DNA of 64,000 nucleotides from Planctomycetota bacterium. GTDB taxonomy: Bacteria; Planctomycetota; UBA8742; UBA2392. The notes under the pieces are model-generated. The model did not search any database and was not told where the DNA came from. It saw only the letters and a program-made list of their open reading frames with translations. Position 1 is the first letter of the stretch; each line of letters starts with the position of its first letter. Of the stretch, positions 48,558 to 56,243 are shown one piece after another. The translations under genes and the position numbers were made by a program. Location: the NCBI GenBank assembly GCA_022071975.1, contig JAJVIO010000005.1, positions 21,864-85,863 on the forward strand. Direction: 5' to 3'.

Positions 48558-49700
48558 TTGCAACACCAGGATGAAGACCTCATTGCCGCGCGCATCATGG
48601 AAGCCCAGATGGCCCTGGCCCCGGCCGTGCCGTACCTGGACATGCCGCAGGATCACCTGATCGCCGGCGCGCGCAGCCAGGCCGAGGCTTTCATCGCCAA
48701 CGCGCCCAGCCTGTACGGCTACGAGCGCGATACCGAGCGGCTGTTCATGGCGCTCGACATCGCCGTCAGCGCTATCCAGGCCGACCCGACGTACGGCGGC
48801 GGCTACGCGCTGGCCGCCGCGTGCATCTACCGCCTGGGCGTGATCGACGTGGACATCTACGACCCGCGCGCCCTAACGGCCGCCATCCCCTGGGCCCACC
48901 GCGCCAAGGTGATGGACCCCGAGTACGACACCGGCTGGGAGGTCTACATCGAGCTGCACTGCTTCAAGGGCGATTTCGCCACAGCCGAGCAGGCCCTGGG
49001 CGAGGTCTACCGGCGCTTCGGCGACAACGACCTGTACGCGCGAGCGGCCTTCCTGTACTTCCGCCTGCAGGGTGAGGTTGCCCAGGCCGTCAACTGGGGC
49101 GCCCTGGCCTGGCAGACCGAGTGGGACGAAGTGCGCCTGGTGCACACGCTGTTCGCGCTGGGCCAGCTTTACCAGGACGTCGGCGAGTGGCGCAAGGCGG
49201 CCGACGCCTACCGCGTGATCACCGAGCGCGACCGCGAAAACGCCTGGGCGTTCCACTACGGCGCGCGCTGCGCCGCGGAACTGGGCGACTTCAACGCGGC
49301 CCTTGAGCTGAACCAGAAGGCCATCCAGCTCGGCAACCTGCACGAATTCAGGGCTTACCAGGAAGACTTGCGCCGCGCCCAGGGTCGCGCGCGGATGGGC
49401 GCCGGGCGCGTCACCACCATCCCGCCCACGCGCAAGGGCGGCACCCGCGTGGTTGCGGCGCCGCCTCCGGCCGCCGGCAACGTGGTGCCGGCTCCGCCCG
49501 CCAAGGGCAGCACCCGCGTTGTGGCAGCACCGCCGCCAGCCAGGCCGAAGACAACTGTCGTGCCCGCGCCCCCGGCCAAGTCCGACACCCGCCTGATGAA
49601 AGCGCCGCCGCCGGTGCCACCCAAAGTCGTGCCGCCGCCGCCCGCCGTGAGCCCGCCGAACCGGCCAGCCAGGCCGCCGCGCAAGCCACCCGCGAAGTAA
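48558..49700 (+). CDS. TPR protein with a proline-rich C-terminal tail
   Basis: A 380-residue protein starting at TTG 48558 with GGAGG at 48547-48551. Residues about 60-275 are TPR-like (YALAAACIYRLGVIDVDIYD, LFALGQLYQDVGEWRKAADA, YGARCAAELGDFNAALELNQ). From about 285 the chain becomes Pro/Ala/Lys-rich with a repeated TRVVAAPPPA / VVPAPPAKG motif of about 13 residues, ending PPRKPPAK. The tail probably binds SH3-like or other partners. It follows the IVP island. A GGGACAG/CTGTCCC hairpin (49705-49731) follows the stop. Confidence 0.7.
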   Translation: MQHQDEDLIAARIMEAQMALAPAVPYLDMPQDHLIAGARSQAEAFIANAPSLYGYERDTERLFMALDIAVSAIQADPTYGGGYALAAACIYRLGVIDVDIYDPRALTAAIPWAHRAKVMDPEYDTGWEVYIELHCFKGDFATAEQALGEVYRRFGDNDLYARAAFLYFRLQGEVAQAVNWGALAWQTEWDEVRLVHTLFALGQLYQDVGEWRKAADAYRVITERDRENAWAFHYGARCAAELGDFNAALELNQKAIQLGNLHEFRAYQEDLRRAQGRARMGAGRVTTIPPTRKGGTRVVAAPPPAAGNVVPAPPAKGSTRVVAAPPPARPKTTVVPAPPAKSDTRLMKAPPPVPPKVVPPPPAVSPPNRPARPPRKPPAK

Positions 49701-49751
49701 GCAGGGACAGCCGCCCTCGGCGACTGTCCCCGTACGCAAGCCTTAACCAGA

Positions 49752-50186
49752 TCAGGCGACCATCAGTACCAGCCCCAGCATCAGCGCGATCACCAGCATC
49801 GTCAGCGCGCCCCACACGATCGAGATCCAGGCGCAGACACGCGCGGCCGTGATGTTGCGGCGGTCCGTGGGCGGGCGACGCCCGGCGCGCACATGCTGTT
49901 CCAGCCGGTTGGCGCGCCCCAGCGCCGCCGGGCCCGTGAACAGGCCAACCGGCAGACCGGTCAACAGCGTGATCGCCAGGCCGACGATGGCATAGGTCAG
50001 CATCGCGTCGTCGCCCGCCACGAACTGCGGGTGCGCGCGGCCGTAAGGCTGCACCGGGTTGACCGGCGCGTAGGGCACATAAGAGTGCGGCGCCTGCTGG
50101 TGCGCCTGCTTGTAGTAGAGGTTGTCGCCGGCCCCGTTGCGGCGCGGGGTCGGGTAGTTGATCGGCCTGTCTGCGGTCGTGTTCAT
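49752..50186 (-). CDS. Small two-helix membrane protein (DUF4190-like)
   Basis: A 144-residue protein starting MNTTADRPINYPTPRRNGAG with a Tyr/Pro/Gln-rich N-terminal third. Two membrane helices follow (about 62-86 and 117-141; LTYAIVGLAITLLTGLPVGL and WISIVWGALTMLVIALML). The GRANRLE-containing loop between them resembles DUF4190-type proteins. AAGGACG precedes the ATG. The longer frame to 50324 has no ribosome site and is rejected. Confidence 0.65.
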   Translation of the reverse strand: MNTTADRPINYPTPRRNGAGDNLYYKQAHQQAPHSYVPYAPVNPVQPYGRAHPQFVAGDDAMLTYAIVGLAITLLTGLPVGLFTGPAALGRANRLEQHVRAGRRPPTDRRNITAARVCAWISIVWGALTMLVIALMLGLVLMVA

Positions 50187-50361
50187 CGTTCGTCCTTTCG
50201 TCTCACAGGCATAGTGAACGACATGGACGGCCGGCCGGCGATTACGATGCCCCCGGGTGTTTGTAACGAAGCCGGGCACGAAACTGGAATTCACTGAACT
50301 GACGGCCAAGCTGTGTCGTATCATCTATGGAAGTGCCCCGATCCCCTGACCGGAGGTGGCC

Positions 50362-50940
50362 ATGAAACGTGTGCTGTTTGCCCTGGCCTGTTGCAGCCTG
50401 CTCGGCGCGCCGGCTTTCGCCCAGGAAGAAAAAGACCTGGGTTCGAAGTCGCGCGAAGAGCTGCTGGCTGAGCTGCACAAGCTGATGAAGGAAGCCAGCA
50501 AGGAGATGGACGGGCTCGAAAAGGAGCTCGCCAAGACCTCGCTGGGCCCCGCCAAGGCCGACATCGTGGCCGAGCGCATGAAGAAGGTGCGCGACGCCAT
50601 GAAGGAGGGCAAGCTCGATGAGCTGCCCGAAGGGCTTCGCGAGTACTTGAAGGAAAACCCCGACGAAGCCGCCAGGCTGGCCGGCAAGTCGTCGGAGGAA
50701 ATCAAGCAGATCGCGCAAGACGAAGCGAAGCTGCGCGAGTTGCTGGGAAAGAACCCGGAACTGCTGCGCAAGCTGGCCGAAAACCAGCAGGCCTTCGACG
50801 ACATCGTTCAGCGCCAGCTCGCGATCGAGAAGCGTGTCGAGGACGCCCTCAAGCGGGCCGAGGAATCCACGGCCAAGGCCGAGGAAAACATCGACGGCAG
50901 CCTGGAGGTCGCCCACGAGTTGAAAGCGAGGTCTTCCTGA
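50362..50940 (+). CDS. Secreted coiled-coil protein; frame continues past two TGA codons
   Basis: A 192-residue exported protein to the first stop. GGAGG at 50352 selects ATG 50362; signal peptide MKRVLFALACCSLLGAPAFA. The mature part is highly charged and helical (ELLAELHKLMKEASKEMDGL, EKRVEDALKRAEESTAKAEE). The reading frame does not close normally: TGA at 50938 and 50953, both followed by CAG, are the only stops until TAA 51265, and the intervening 327 nt have coding character. See the separate entry for the tail. The function is unknown. Confidence 0.65.
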   Translation: MKRVLFALACCSLLGAPAFAQEEKDLGSKSREELLAELHKLMKEASKEMDGLEKELAKTSLGPAKADIVAERMKKVRDAMKEGKLDELPEGLREYLKENPDEAARLAGKSSEEIKQIAQDEAKLRELLGKNPELLRKLAENQQAFDDIVQRQLAIEKRVEDALKRAEESTAKAEENIDGSLEVAHELKARSS

Positions 50941-51267
50941 CAGGGCGGCTCATGACAGAGCAAATCGGCTGGTCAGCCGAAAGCAGGACAGAAGCCCGGT
51001 GAAGGTCAGCAGCAGGGCGGCAACAAGCCCGCAAGCGGCGCGCAGGGCCAGTACCAACCGGGCGACGGCAACAACCCGGATGACAACAAGGTCGATGCCC
51101 ACACCCAGGGCAACGATGAGAAAAGCTGGCAGGGCCAGCGCCCCGGTGAAAAGAGCGGAGACGCCGCCGGCAGCGACGGCCGCGCCGAGCCGGGCAAGTA
51201 CAAGGGCTTCTGGGAACGCTTCAACAAGGAAGTACGCGAGAAGGCCGAGAAGTCGAAAGACAAGTAA
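50941..51267 (+). pseudogene. In-frame C-terminal tail lacking its own start
   Basis: Continues the frame of the gene at 50362. After the second TGA it encodes a Gln/Gly/Asn-rich tract (GQQQGGNKPASGAQGQYQPG), an acidic segment (NNPDDNKVDAHTQGNDEKSW) and a conserved-looking end (KYKGFWERFNKEVREKAEKS) stopping at TAA 51265. There is no ATG, GTG or TTG codon in this frame. GC-rich third positions match real genes. Either the gene carries nonsense mutations or TGA is read through. A UCGGCU-GGUC-AGCCGA hairpin lies 9 nt beyond the second TGA. Confidence 0.6.
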
Positions 51268-51281
51268 CGCGAATGATCATG

Positions 51282-51305
51282 CGACGCCGGGGAAACCCGG
51301 CGTCG
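51282..51305. terminator. Bidirectional hairpin with GAAA loop
   Basis: CGACGCCGGG-GAAA-CCCGGCGTCG, a perfect 10-bp stem between the tail ending at 51267 and the minus-strand stop at 51308. Confidence 0.75.
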
Positions 51306-51307
51306 TG

Positions 51308-52123
51308 TCATTTGCGGTGCTTGCGCGAGATCCAGTCCGCGGCGAAGTCCACCAGCGCGCGCTGGCTCATGAGCTGGCACTTGGCGCAAGCCACCTGGCC
51401 GGTCTTGACCTGCCCGGTCTGCACGAAATCCCAGCCGATCTCCGGGAAGTCGCCGGAATCGTAGCGCAGGTTCTCGTACTGCACCCACTGACGGCCGTGC
51501 TCCATCATCACGGCGGCACCCGTGCGCAGCATGGCCTTGCCGGGCCATTCGGCCTTGTGCTCGGCGTAGTGCAGCGAGGAGTTGCGGTCGTGGCCGACGC
51601 CGAGCAGCAGCACGCGGCCGTCGAGGTCATAGACGCGCGCCAGCGGCGAGTCTTCGCCGAAGCTGGAGTTCAGCCGGTGGTCGGCGGTGATGGCGTGGGC
51701 GTAGCGACCCCAGGCGCAGAAACTGGTTTGCGGGTGGTCGCTGCGGCGCACGTCGGGCAGGGTGCGGAACAGCTCGGCGATGGCGCCCATCTGGCGCGTG
51801 GGCGTGAGCTTGCGGTCGAAGGGGGGCATGTGGTCGCGGATGATCTGCCACCAGGCCTCCTGCACCGGCGGCTCGCGCCAGTGGGAGGGCTCGGAGTTGC
51901 CGGTGCTGTAGGCTGGCAGCACCAGGGTGCCGGTGTCGCCCACGGCGCGCTGCAAGGCTGCGATCACAGTCTGCGCGCCGCCCACCACCCAGCCCAGCGA
52001 GGACAGCGACGAATGCACCAGCACCACCTGCCCCGGAGCAACGCCCAGGGCAGCAAGGTCCAACACCAGCGACTCCAGTGTCGCCGGCGTTTCAGCCCTG
52101 GTGATGGCGTCTGCCTCCGTCAT
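51308..52123 (-). CDS. AAC(3)-family N-acetyltransferase
   Basis: A 271-residue protein of the aminoglycoside 3-N-acetyltransferase family, which transfers acetyl from acetyl-CoA. Signatures: VVLVHSSLSSLGWVVGGAQTVI (acetyl-CoA binding), GTLVLPAYSTGN, RQMGAIAELFRTLPDVRRSDHPQ, FCAWGRYA and LLLGVGHDRNSSLHYAEH. Chromosomal YokD-like members often have no proven resistance role, and the native substrate may differ. The start overlaps the stop of the upstream zinc-ribbon gene (ATGA), so the pair is co-translated. Two Cys (CAKCQLM) near the C-terminus are unusual for the family. Confidence 0.88.
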   Translation of the reverse strand: MTEADAITRAETPATLESLVLDLAALGVAPGQVVLVHSSLSSLGWVVGGAQTVIAALQRAVGDTGTLVLPAYSTGNSEPSHWREPPVQEAWWQIIRDHMPPFDRKLTPTRQMGAIAELFRTLPDVRRSDHPQTSFCAWGRYAHAITADHRLNSSFGEDSPLARVYDLDGRVLLLGVGHDRNSSLHYAEHKAEWPGKAMLRTGAAVMMEHGRQWVQYENLRYDSGDFPEIGWDFVQTGQVKTGQVACAKCQLMSQRALVDFAADWISRKHRK

Positions 52124-53997
52124 TCGTTGCCGAACAGTTTCTGCATTTTTTGCTGCAGGTCGGTGGCGAGTTTCTGCATCTCGGCCGAGACCTGCATGAC
52201 CAGCTTCTGGTTGTTCATGTTGTTCATCAGCTTCTGTGACAGCGCTTCCATCTGCTGCTGGTACTCGGCCTGCAGGCGCTGCATTTCAGCCTGCTGTGAG
52301 CCTAGGTCGGCCTCCCGCCGTTCCTGCCGGGCCTGTGCTTCGGCCTGGCGCTGTTGCCGCTGCTCTTCCTGCTCCTGCCTGCGGCGCTGCTCTTCCTGGG
52401 CCTTGGCGCTGAGCGGCAGCGTGGCCGGCCCCTCGCGCAGAAAGATCGGCACTTCCAGTGCGCGGGCCTGCTCGCGCAGCTCTTTGCACGCTTCGCGCGC
52501 CTGGTGGTACTGGTCCACGGCCGCGCGGATGCCCTCGTTCCAGTCATCCACCAGCTTCTGCATCTCGGGGTCGAAGCCGCGTTTGGGCTCGCTCTGCCAG
52601 TAGTACTTCTGGCTGGTGTCGAGCAGCTTCGTGTCCGGGTTGCGCCGGATGTACTCGCGCTTCACCCGGTAACTCAGGCCCTCGCCGCGCTTCTCCACCA
52701 GTTTGTGGATCGGCTCGCCGGTGGCGTCCGCCCCGCAAATCAACCGATACAGCGCGCCCTCTGCCGCGACGCCCGCCTGCGGGTCATCCAGGTCGGCGTC
52801 GATCAGCGCTGCGGCCTCGGCCATCAGCTTCGCGTCATCCACCGGCTTGTACAGCAACTCGAAGCCGGCCGCGCGCCCGCCCCAACCCTGGGCGTTACGG
52901 ATGAAATCGAGGCGCTTTTCGAACTCGGCGGCGTCGGCTTCCCCTGCGTACAGGCAGTCCAGCAGGTGCTCGACCACCTGGGGGCGCTCGATGCTCAACT
53001 CGTCGATGGCCTGCACCAGGAACTCGAGCGGAAAGCGCCCGCGCAAGTAGCTGCTGCGCATGGTGTACAACGCCCATCCCAGCACCGGCCCGGTCACGTA
53101 AAACAGCCGATACAGCACGATCTGCGCGATCACCGGGTGCTCGTCGAAGTTGCGCCCGATCAGCGTGTTCACCGCCCACAGCGCCTGGCAGGCGTAGTCG
53201 CGCGCGCCGTGCGCGGCCGCGAACTCCGCCGTGTCGATCAGCGTCTTCACGCATACGCCCTTGCCCAGCCCCAGCTCATGCAGCACGCAGGCCTTGGCGT
53301 TCACGTCGAACACGGAGCCGCGACAGGCCTGGATTACCCCCGGCCACAACGTTGGATCACCCTCGCACAGCAGCTTGCCGATCGCGTCCGCGGCCGGGAA
53401 TGCCACGGCGTCATGGTCGCGCTGGATCTGCCCCAGCAGCCAGGGCAAAAAGTGCGCGGCCGTGTGGTTGATGTATGACCAGCTCTCGAAGGATTGGGCC
53501 AGGTTGATGCGGGGCAGCAGCTCGGGCTCGTGCAGGATGCGCCAGACCAGCTGCTCGGTCTGGACGTCCCAGGGGTAATCGAGACGGTCGCGGAACTTGT
53601 TCTCGTAATCGATGCGGGTGCGCTCGGTGGGCTCGGGCACGTCGTCGGTGGTGATGGGCACCAGCCGGGTTTCCAGCTTGCTCTGGGCGCCGCAGTACTT
53701 GCAGGTCTGGATGCTGTGGCTCGCGTCGGCCTGGAAGGTGGCGCCGCAGCCGGGGCAGGTGCAGTCCTGGTAGGTGGCCTGCTTGCTGAGCCAGCGCGTG
53801 GCGCCCTTGATGACGGCCTTTTCCAGCTTGGCGGCCTCGGGCTCAAGGGCGCGCAGCGTGAACCGCAGCTGCGAGTTGCCACCGCAGAAATCGCAGCGGG
53901 CTTCGCGCCCGGCCTCGGCCAGACGCATGGGCGCGCCGCAGGTGGGGCAAATGCCGCGCTGCGCCCGCGCCAGTGTTTCGGGAAGCACGTCGTACAT
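52120..53997 (-). CDS. Zinc-ribbon protein with helical middle and coiled-coil tail
   Basis: A 625-residue protein. Two N-terminal zinc ribbons: CPTCGAP...CDFCGGN (about 17-42) and CPGCGAT...CKYCGAQ (about 81-105). A helical repeat-like region (about 130-500) follows without a catalytic motif. The last 120 residues form a long coiled coil rich in Glu/Gln (KAQEEQRRRQEQEEQRQQ, AEMQRLQAEYQQQMEALSQ). Likely a cytoplasmic scaffold or nucleic-acid binder; no family named. It is the first gene of an operon with the AAC(3)-type enzyme and divergent from the small membrane protein at 54052. Confidence 0.72.
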   Translation of the reverse strand: MYDVLPETLARAQRGICPTCGAPMRLAEAGREARCDFCGGNSQLRFTLRALEPEAAKLEKAVIKGATRWLSKQATYQDCTCPGCGATFQADASHSIQTCKYCGAQSKLETRLVPITTDDVPEPTERTRIDYENKFRDRLDYPWDVQTEQLVWRILHEPELLPRINLAQSFESWSYINHTAAHFLPWLLGQIQRDHDAVAFPAADAIGKLLCEGDPTLWPGVIQACRGSVFDVNAKACVLHELGLGKGVCVKTLIDTAEFAAAHGARDYACQALWAVNTLIGRNFDEHPVIAQIVLYRLFYVTGPVLGWALYTMRSSYLRGRFPLEFLVQAIDELSIERPQVVEHLLDCLYAGEADAAEFEKRLDFIRNAQGWGGRAAGFELLYKPVDDAKLMAEAAALIDADLDDPQAGVAAEGALYRLICGADATGEPIHKLVEKRGEGLSYRVKREYIRRNPDTKLLDTSQKYYWQSEPKRGFDPEMQKLVDDWNEGIRAAVDQYHQAREACKELREQARALEVPIFLREGPATLPLSAKAQEEQRRRQEQEEQRQQRQAEAQARQERREADLGSQQAEMQRLQAEYQQQMEALSQKLMNNMNNQKLVMQVSAEMQKLATDLQQKMQKLFGNE

Positions 53998-54051
53998 GGC
54001 GGCAGTCTAGCCGGGGGCATACAGCTTGGGCAGGGTCGCTATGCTGTACGC

Positions 54052-54255
54052 ATGAGCGTCTACCGCAAGACCACCCGCGCGCTGTTCTGGGGTATCGCGC
54101 TGCTACTGAGCGCAATCTCATGGGTCGTGATGGAGCGGCTGGATCTGCTCTGGAACATCTGGGCGCAGGTGGTGGATTCGCTGGTCGTGCTGGTCGCCGC
54201 GCTGGTGCTTTCGCGCCTGATTCCACGCTGGCTGAACGTGTCCGACGACCGCTAA
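54052..54255 (+). CDS. Small two-helix membrane protein
   Basis: A 67-residue protein starting MSVYRKTTRALFWGIALLLS. Two helices (about 10-24 and 38-55) separated by MERLDLLWNIW, with a basic/acidic tail. ATG 54052 is selected because the long upstream frame is antisense to the zinc-ribbon gene. It converges with the sirtuin gene, leaving 2 nt between stops. Confidence 0.6.
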   Translation: MSVYRKTTRALFWGIALLLSAISWVVMERLDLLWNIWAQVVDSLVVLVAALVLSRLIPRWLNVSDDR

Positions 54256-54257
54256 CC

Positions 54258-54995
54258 CTATAGCGCCGCGACGATCGTTGGCAGTACTTCACCGGCTTTG
54301 CCCCGCAGGCTGTAGCTGGCGGTGTTGCTGAACGGCGTTTCCGTGGGATTGATCTCCACCACCGTAGCGCCCGCCTTCAGCGCCTCGATCGGCAACGCCG
54401 CGGCCGGGTACACCAGGGCGCTGGTGCCGATGGTGAAGTAGATGTCCGCATTCCTGGCCGCCCGTGCCGATTCCAGCAGTGCCGCCTCGGGCAGCGCTTC
54501 GCCGAACCAGACCACGTCCGGCCGCAGCAGGCCGCCGGTTTCCGGGTGTCGCGGTGGGGGGTTGTCGCAGGTGGGGATCTCGCCCTCAAGCAGGCGGCCG
54601 GTGTCGGCGCACTTCACGCGCGCGATGCTGCCGTGCAGCTCAAGCACGCGGCGGCTGCCGGCGCGCTGGTGCAGGCCGTCGACGTTCTGGGTGGTGAGGG
54701 TGAATTCGTTGAAGCGGGTTTCCAGCTCAGCGAGCGCGAGGTGGCCGGGGTTGGGCAGGGCCTTGGCGCACATCTCGCGGCGGAAGGCGTACCACTCCCA
54801 GACCATGCGGGGGTTGCGCGCGAAGGCTTCGGGCGTGGCGAGTTCTTCGGGGCTGAAGCTGGCCCACAGGCCGGTCATGGCGTCGCGGAAGGTGGGAATT
54901 TTCGACTCGGCGCTGATGCCCGCGCCGGTCAGCACGGCTATCCGTTTCGCCTTGCGAAGCGCGGAGATCAGATCGGATGGAATCTCGATGTTCAT
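54258..54995 (-). CDS. Sir2-family NAD-dependent protein deacylase
   Basis: A 245-residue sirtuin, removing acyl groups from lysines with NAD+. Visible motifs: GAGISAESKIPTFR (24-37), TTQNVDGLHQRAG (101-113) with catalytic H121 in LELHGSI, and LRPDVVWFGE. Y69 and R72 in WEWYAFRRE form the YxxR pair of class III sirtuins, which favour succinyl/malonyl-lysine. The zinc site is odd: C129 and C143 are present, but the second Cys pair usually before the LRPDVV strand is missing (PETGG instead of a Cys). ATG 54995 gives normal length; the longer upstream frame runs through repeat DNA. Confidence 0.9.
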   Translation of the reverse strand: MNIEIPSDLISALRKAKRIAVLTGAGISAESKIPTFRDAMTGLWASFSPEELATPEAFARNPRMVWEWYAFRREMCAKALPNPGHLALAELETRFNEFTLTTQNVDGLHQRAGSRRVLELHGSIARVKCADTGRLLEGEIPTCDNPPPRHPETGGLLRPDVVWFGEALPEAALLESARAARNADIYFTIGTSALVYPAAALPIEALKAGATVVEINPTETPFSNTASYSLRGKAGEVLPTIVAAL

Positions 54996-55014
54996 GTCTC
55001 GCTCGTGCTGCGCA

Positions 55015-55240
55015 CTCGTTAAGCGGTTTACGCGAAGGAGCGAAGGGGGCGAAGTTCGCGAAGAAAGACAACTGCCGTCTGGCCACAAAAACACGAAAGC
55101 ACCAAAGGCTGGCCCTGATTCGAAGATGCTGGTGCTTTCGTGTTTTGCATGGCTGAAATCCGCAGTTCTTCGCGAACTTCGCCCCCTTCCGCCTGCGCCA
55201 AGGCTTCTGCGGACAGGTCGCCTCTTCGCGTTAAGCCTTT
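55015..55240. repeat. Large nested hairpin (about 220 bp)
   Basis: Outer arms GTTAAGCGGTTTACGCGAAG (from 55018) and CTTCGCGTTAAGCC (to 55240); second pair GGGGGCGAAGTTCGCGAAG and CTTCGCGAACTTCGCCCCC; innermost pair AAAACACGAAAGCACCAAAG (55085) and TGGTGCTTTCGTGTTTT (to 55145). The right arm is interrupted by a CCGCCTGCGCCAAGGCTTC element (55187-55215). Confidence 0.85.
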
Positions 55241-56031
55241 CCCAATTCCTCGGCGCGGTTCTTGGCTGCTGCCACTGCCTGTTTGAACGTTTCCTTCCAC
55301 TGATTGGTTTCAAGATGCGTGATGGCCGCGTGGGTGGTGCCGTTGGGGCTGGTTACCCTGGCCCGCAGCTCGCTGGGTCCCGCGCCGTCGTGGGCCAGCA
55401 GCGTGGCCGCGCCGCGCAGGGTCTGATACACCAGCGTGTAGGCCTGCTGTTTGCTTAATCCCAGTTCCTGGGCCGCCTCGATCATCCCTTCGGCCAGATA
55501 GAACACGTAGGCCGGGCCCGTGCCGCTCACGGCCGTGACGGCGTCCATCTGTTCTTCGTCAACGACGACAACTTTGCCCACGGTGCTCAGGATGTTCAGG
55601 GCGTGGGCCAGGTGCTGGTCAGTGGCGAACTTGCCGCGCGCCAGCGCCGTGACGCCCAGGCCGATGGCGGCCGGCGTGTTGGGCATGGTGCGGATCACGG
55701 GCGCGGCGTCCAGTTCGCGCTCGAAAGTGGCGATCTTCACGCCGGCGCAGACGCTGATCGCCAGTTTGTCGTGGCTGAATGCGGGCTTGGCCAGGCGCAG
55801 GGTTTCGTGAATCTGCTGCGGCTTGACCGCGAAAATCACGGTGTCGGCCGCGGCCACGGCCTCGGCGGCGCTTTTGGTGACGGGCACGCGCAGCTGCTGC
55901 GTGATGAATTCTCGCCGCGCGTTGCGCAACTCGGCAATGGTGATGCTGTCGCGGCCCCAGCCGGAGTCGATCAACCCCTCGGCCAGCGCCCCACCCATGA
56001 AGCCGCCGCCGACGATGGCAAGTCTTGACAT
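55231..56031 (-). CDS. proC: Pyrroline-5-carboxylate reductase
   Basis: A 266-residue ProC, catalysing the last step of proline synthesis (P5C + NAD(P)H to proline). The Rossmann motif GGGFMGGALAEGL is at 8-20. AVKPQQI, RTMPNTPAAIGLGVTAL and the C-terminal signature DAVTAVSGTGPAYVFYLAEGM (about 164-184) followed by LRARVTSPNGTT are all present. Length is normal. The C-terminal residues lie at the edge of the large hairpin. The 200 bp upstream, shared with the divergent giant gene at 56244, holds no gene. Confidence 0.96.
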   Translation of the reverse strand: MSRLAIVGGGFMGGALAEGLIDSGWGRDSITIAELRNARREFITQQLRVPVTKSAAEAVAAADTVIFAVKPQQIHETLRLAKPAFSHDKLAISVCAGVKIATFERELDAAPVIRTMPNTPAAIGLGVTALARGKFATDQHLAHALNILSTVGKVVVVDEEQMDAVTAVSGTGPAYVFYLAEGMIEAAQELGLSKQQAYTLVYQTLRGAATLLAHDGAGPSELRARVTSPNGTTHAAITHLETNQWKETFKQAVAAAKNRAEELGKA

Positions 56032-56243
56032 GGCAAGTCCTCCGGCCCGCAGGCTAGCATCAGCGCATCACAAAGCGAGGCGGCGGAATGCAACCGGCCT
56101 GAACGAAAACGAGACCAGATTCCAAGGAAATCGTTGCCTCAACGCACTTCGCAATTAAAGTCACTCTTCCTCAAGCGGAGAGTACTTGCACCTGGACGGA
56201 GGCGTAGCCGGTTCCCCGATCCCTGTTTCCATTAGGAGTGTCC

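Noticed and set aside
50941..51267. Independent small gene downstream of 50362
   Set aside because: No ATG, GTG or TTG occurs in this frame after the second TGA, so it cannot start on its own.
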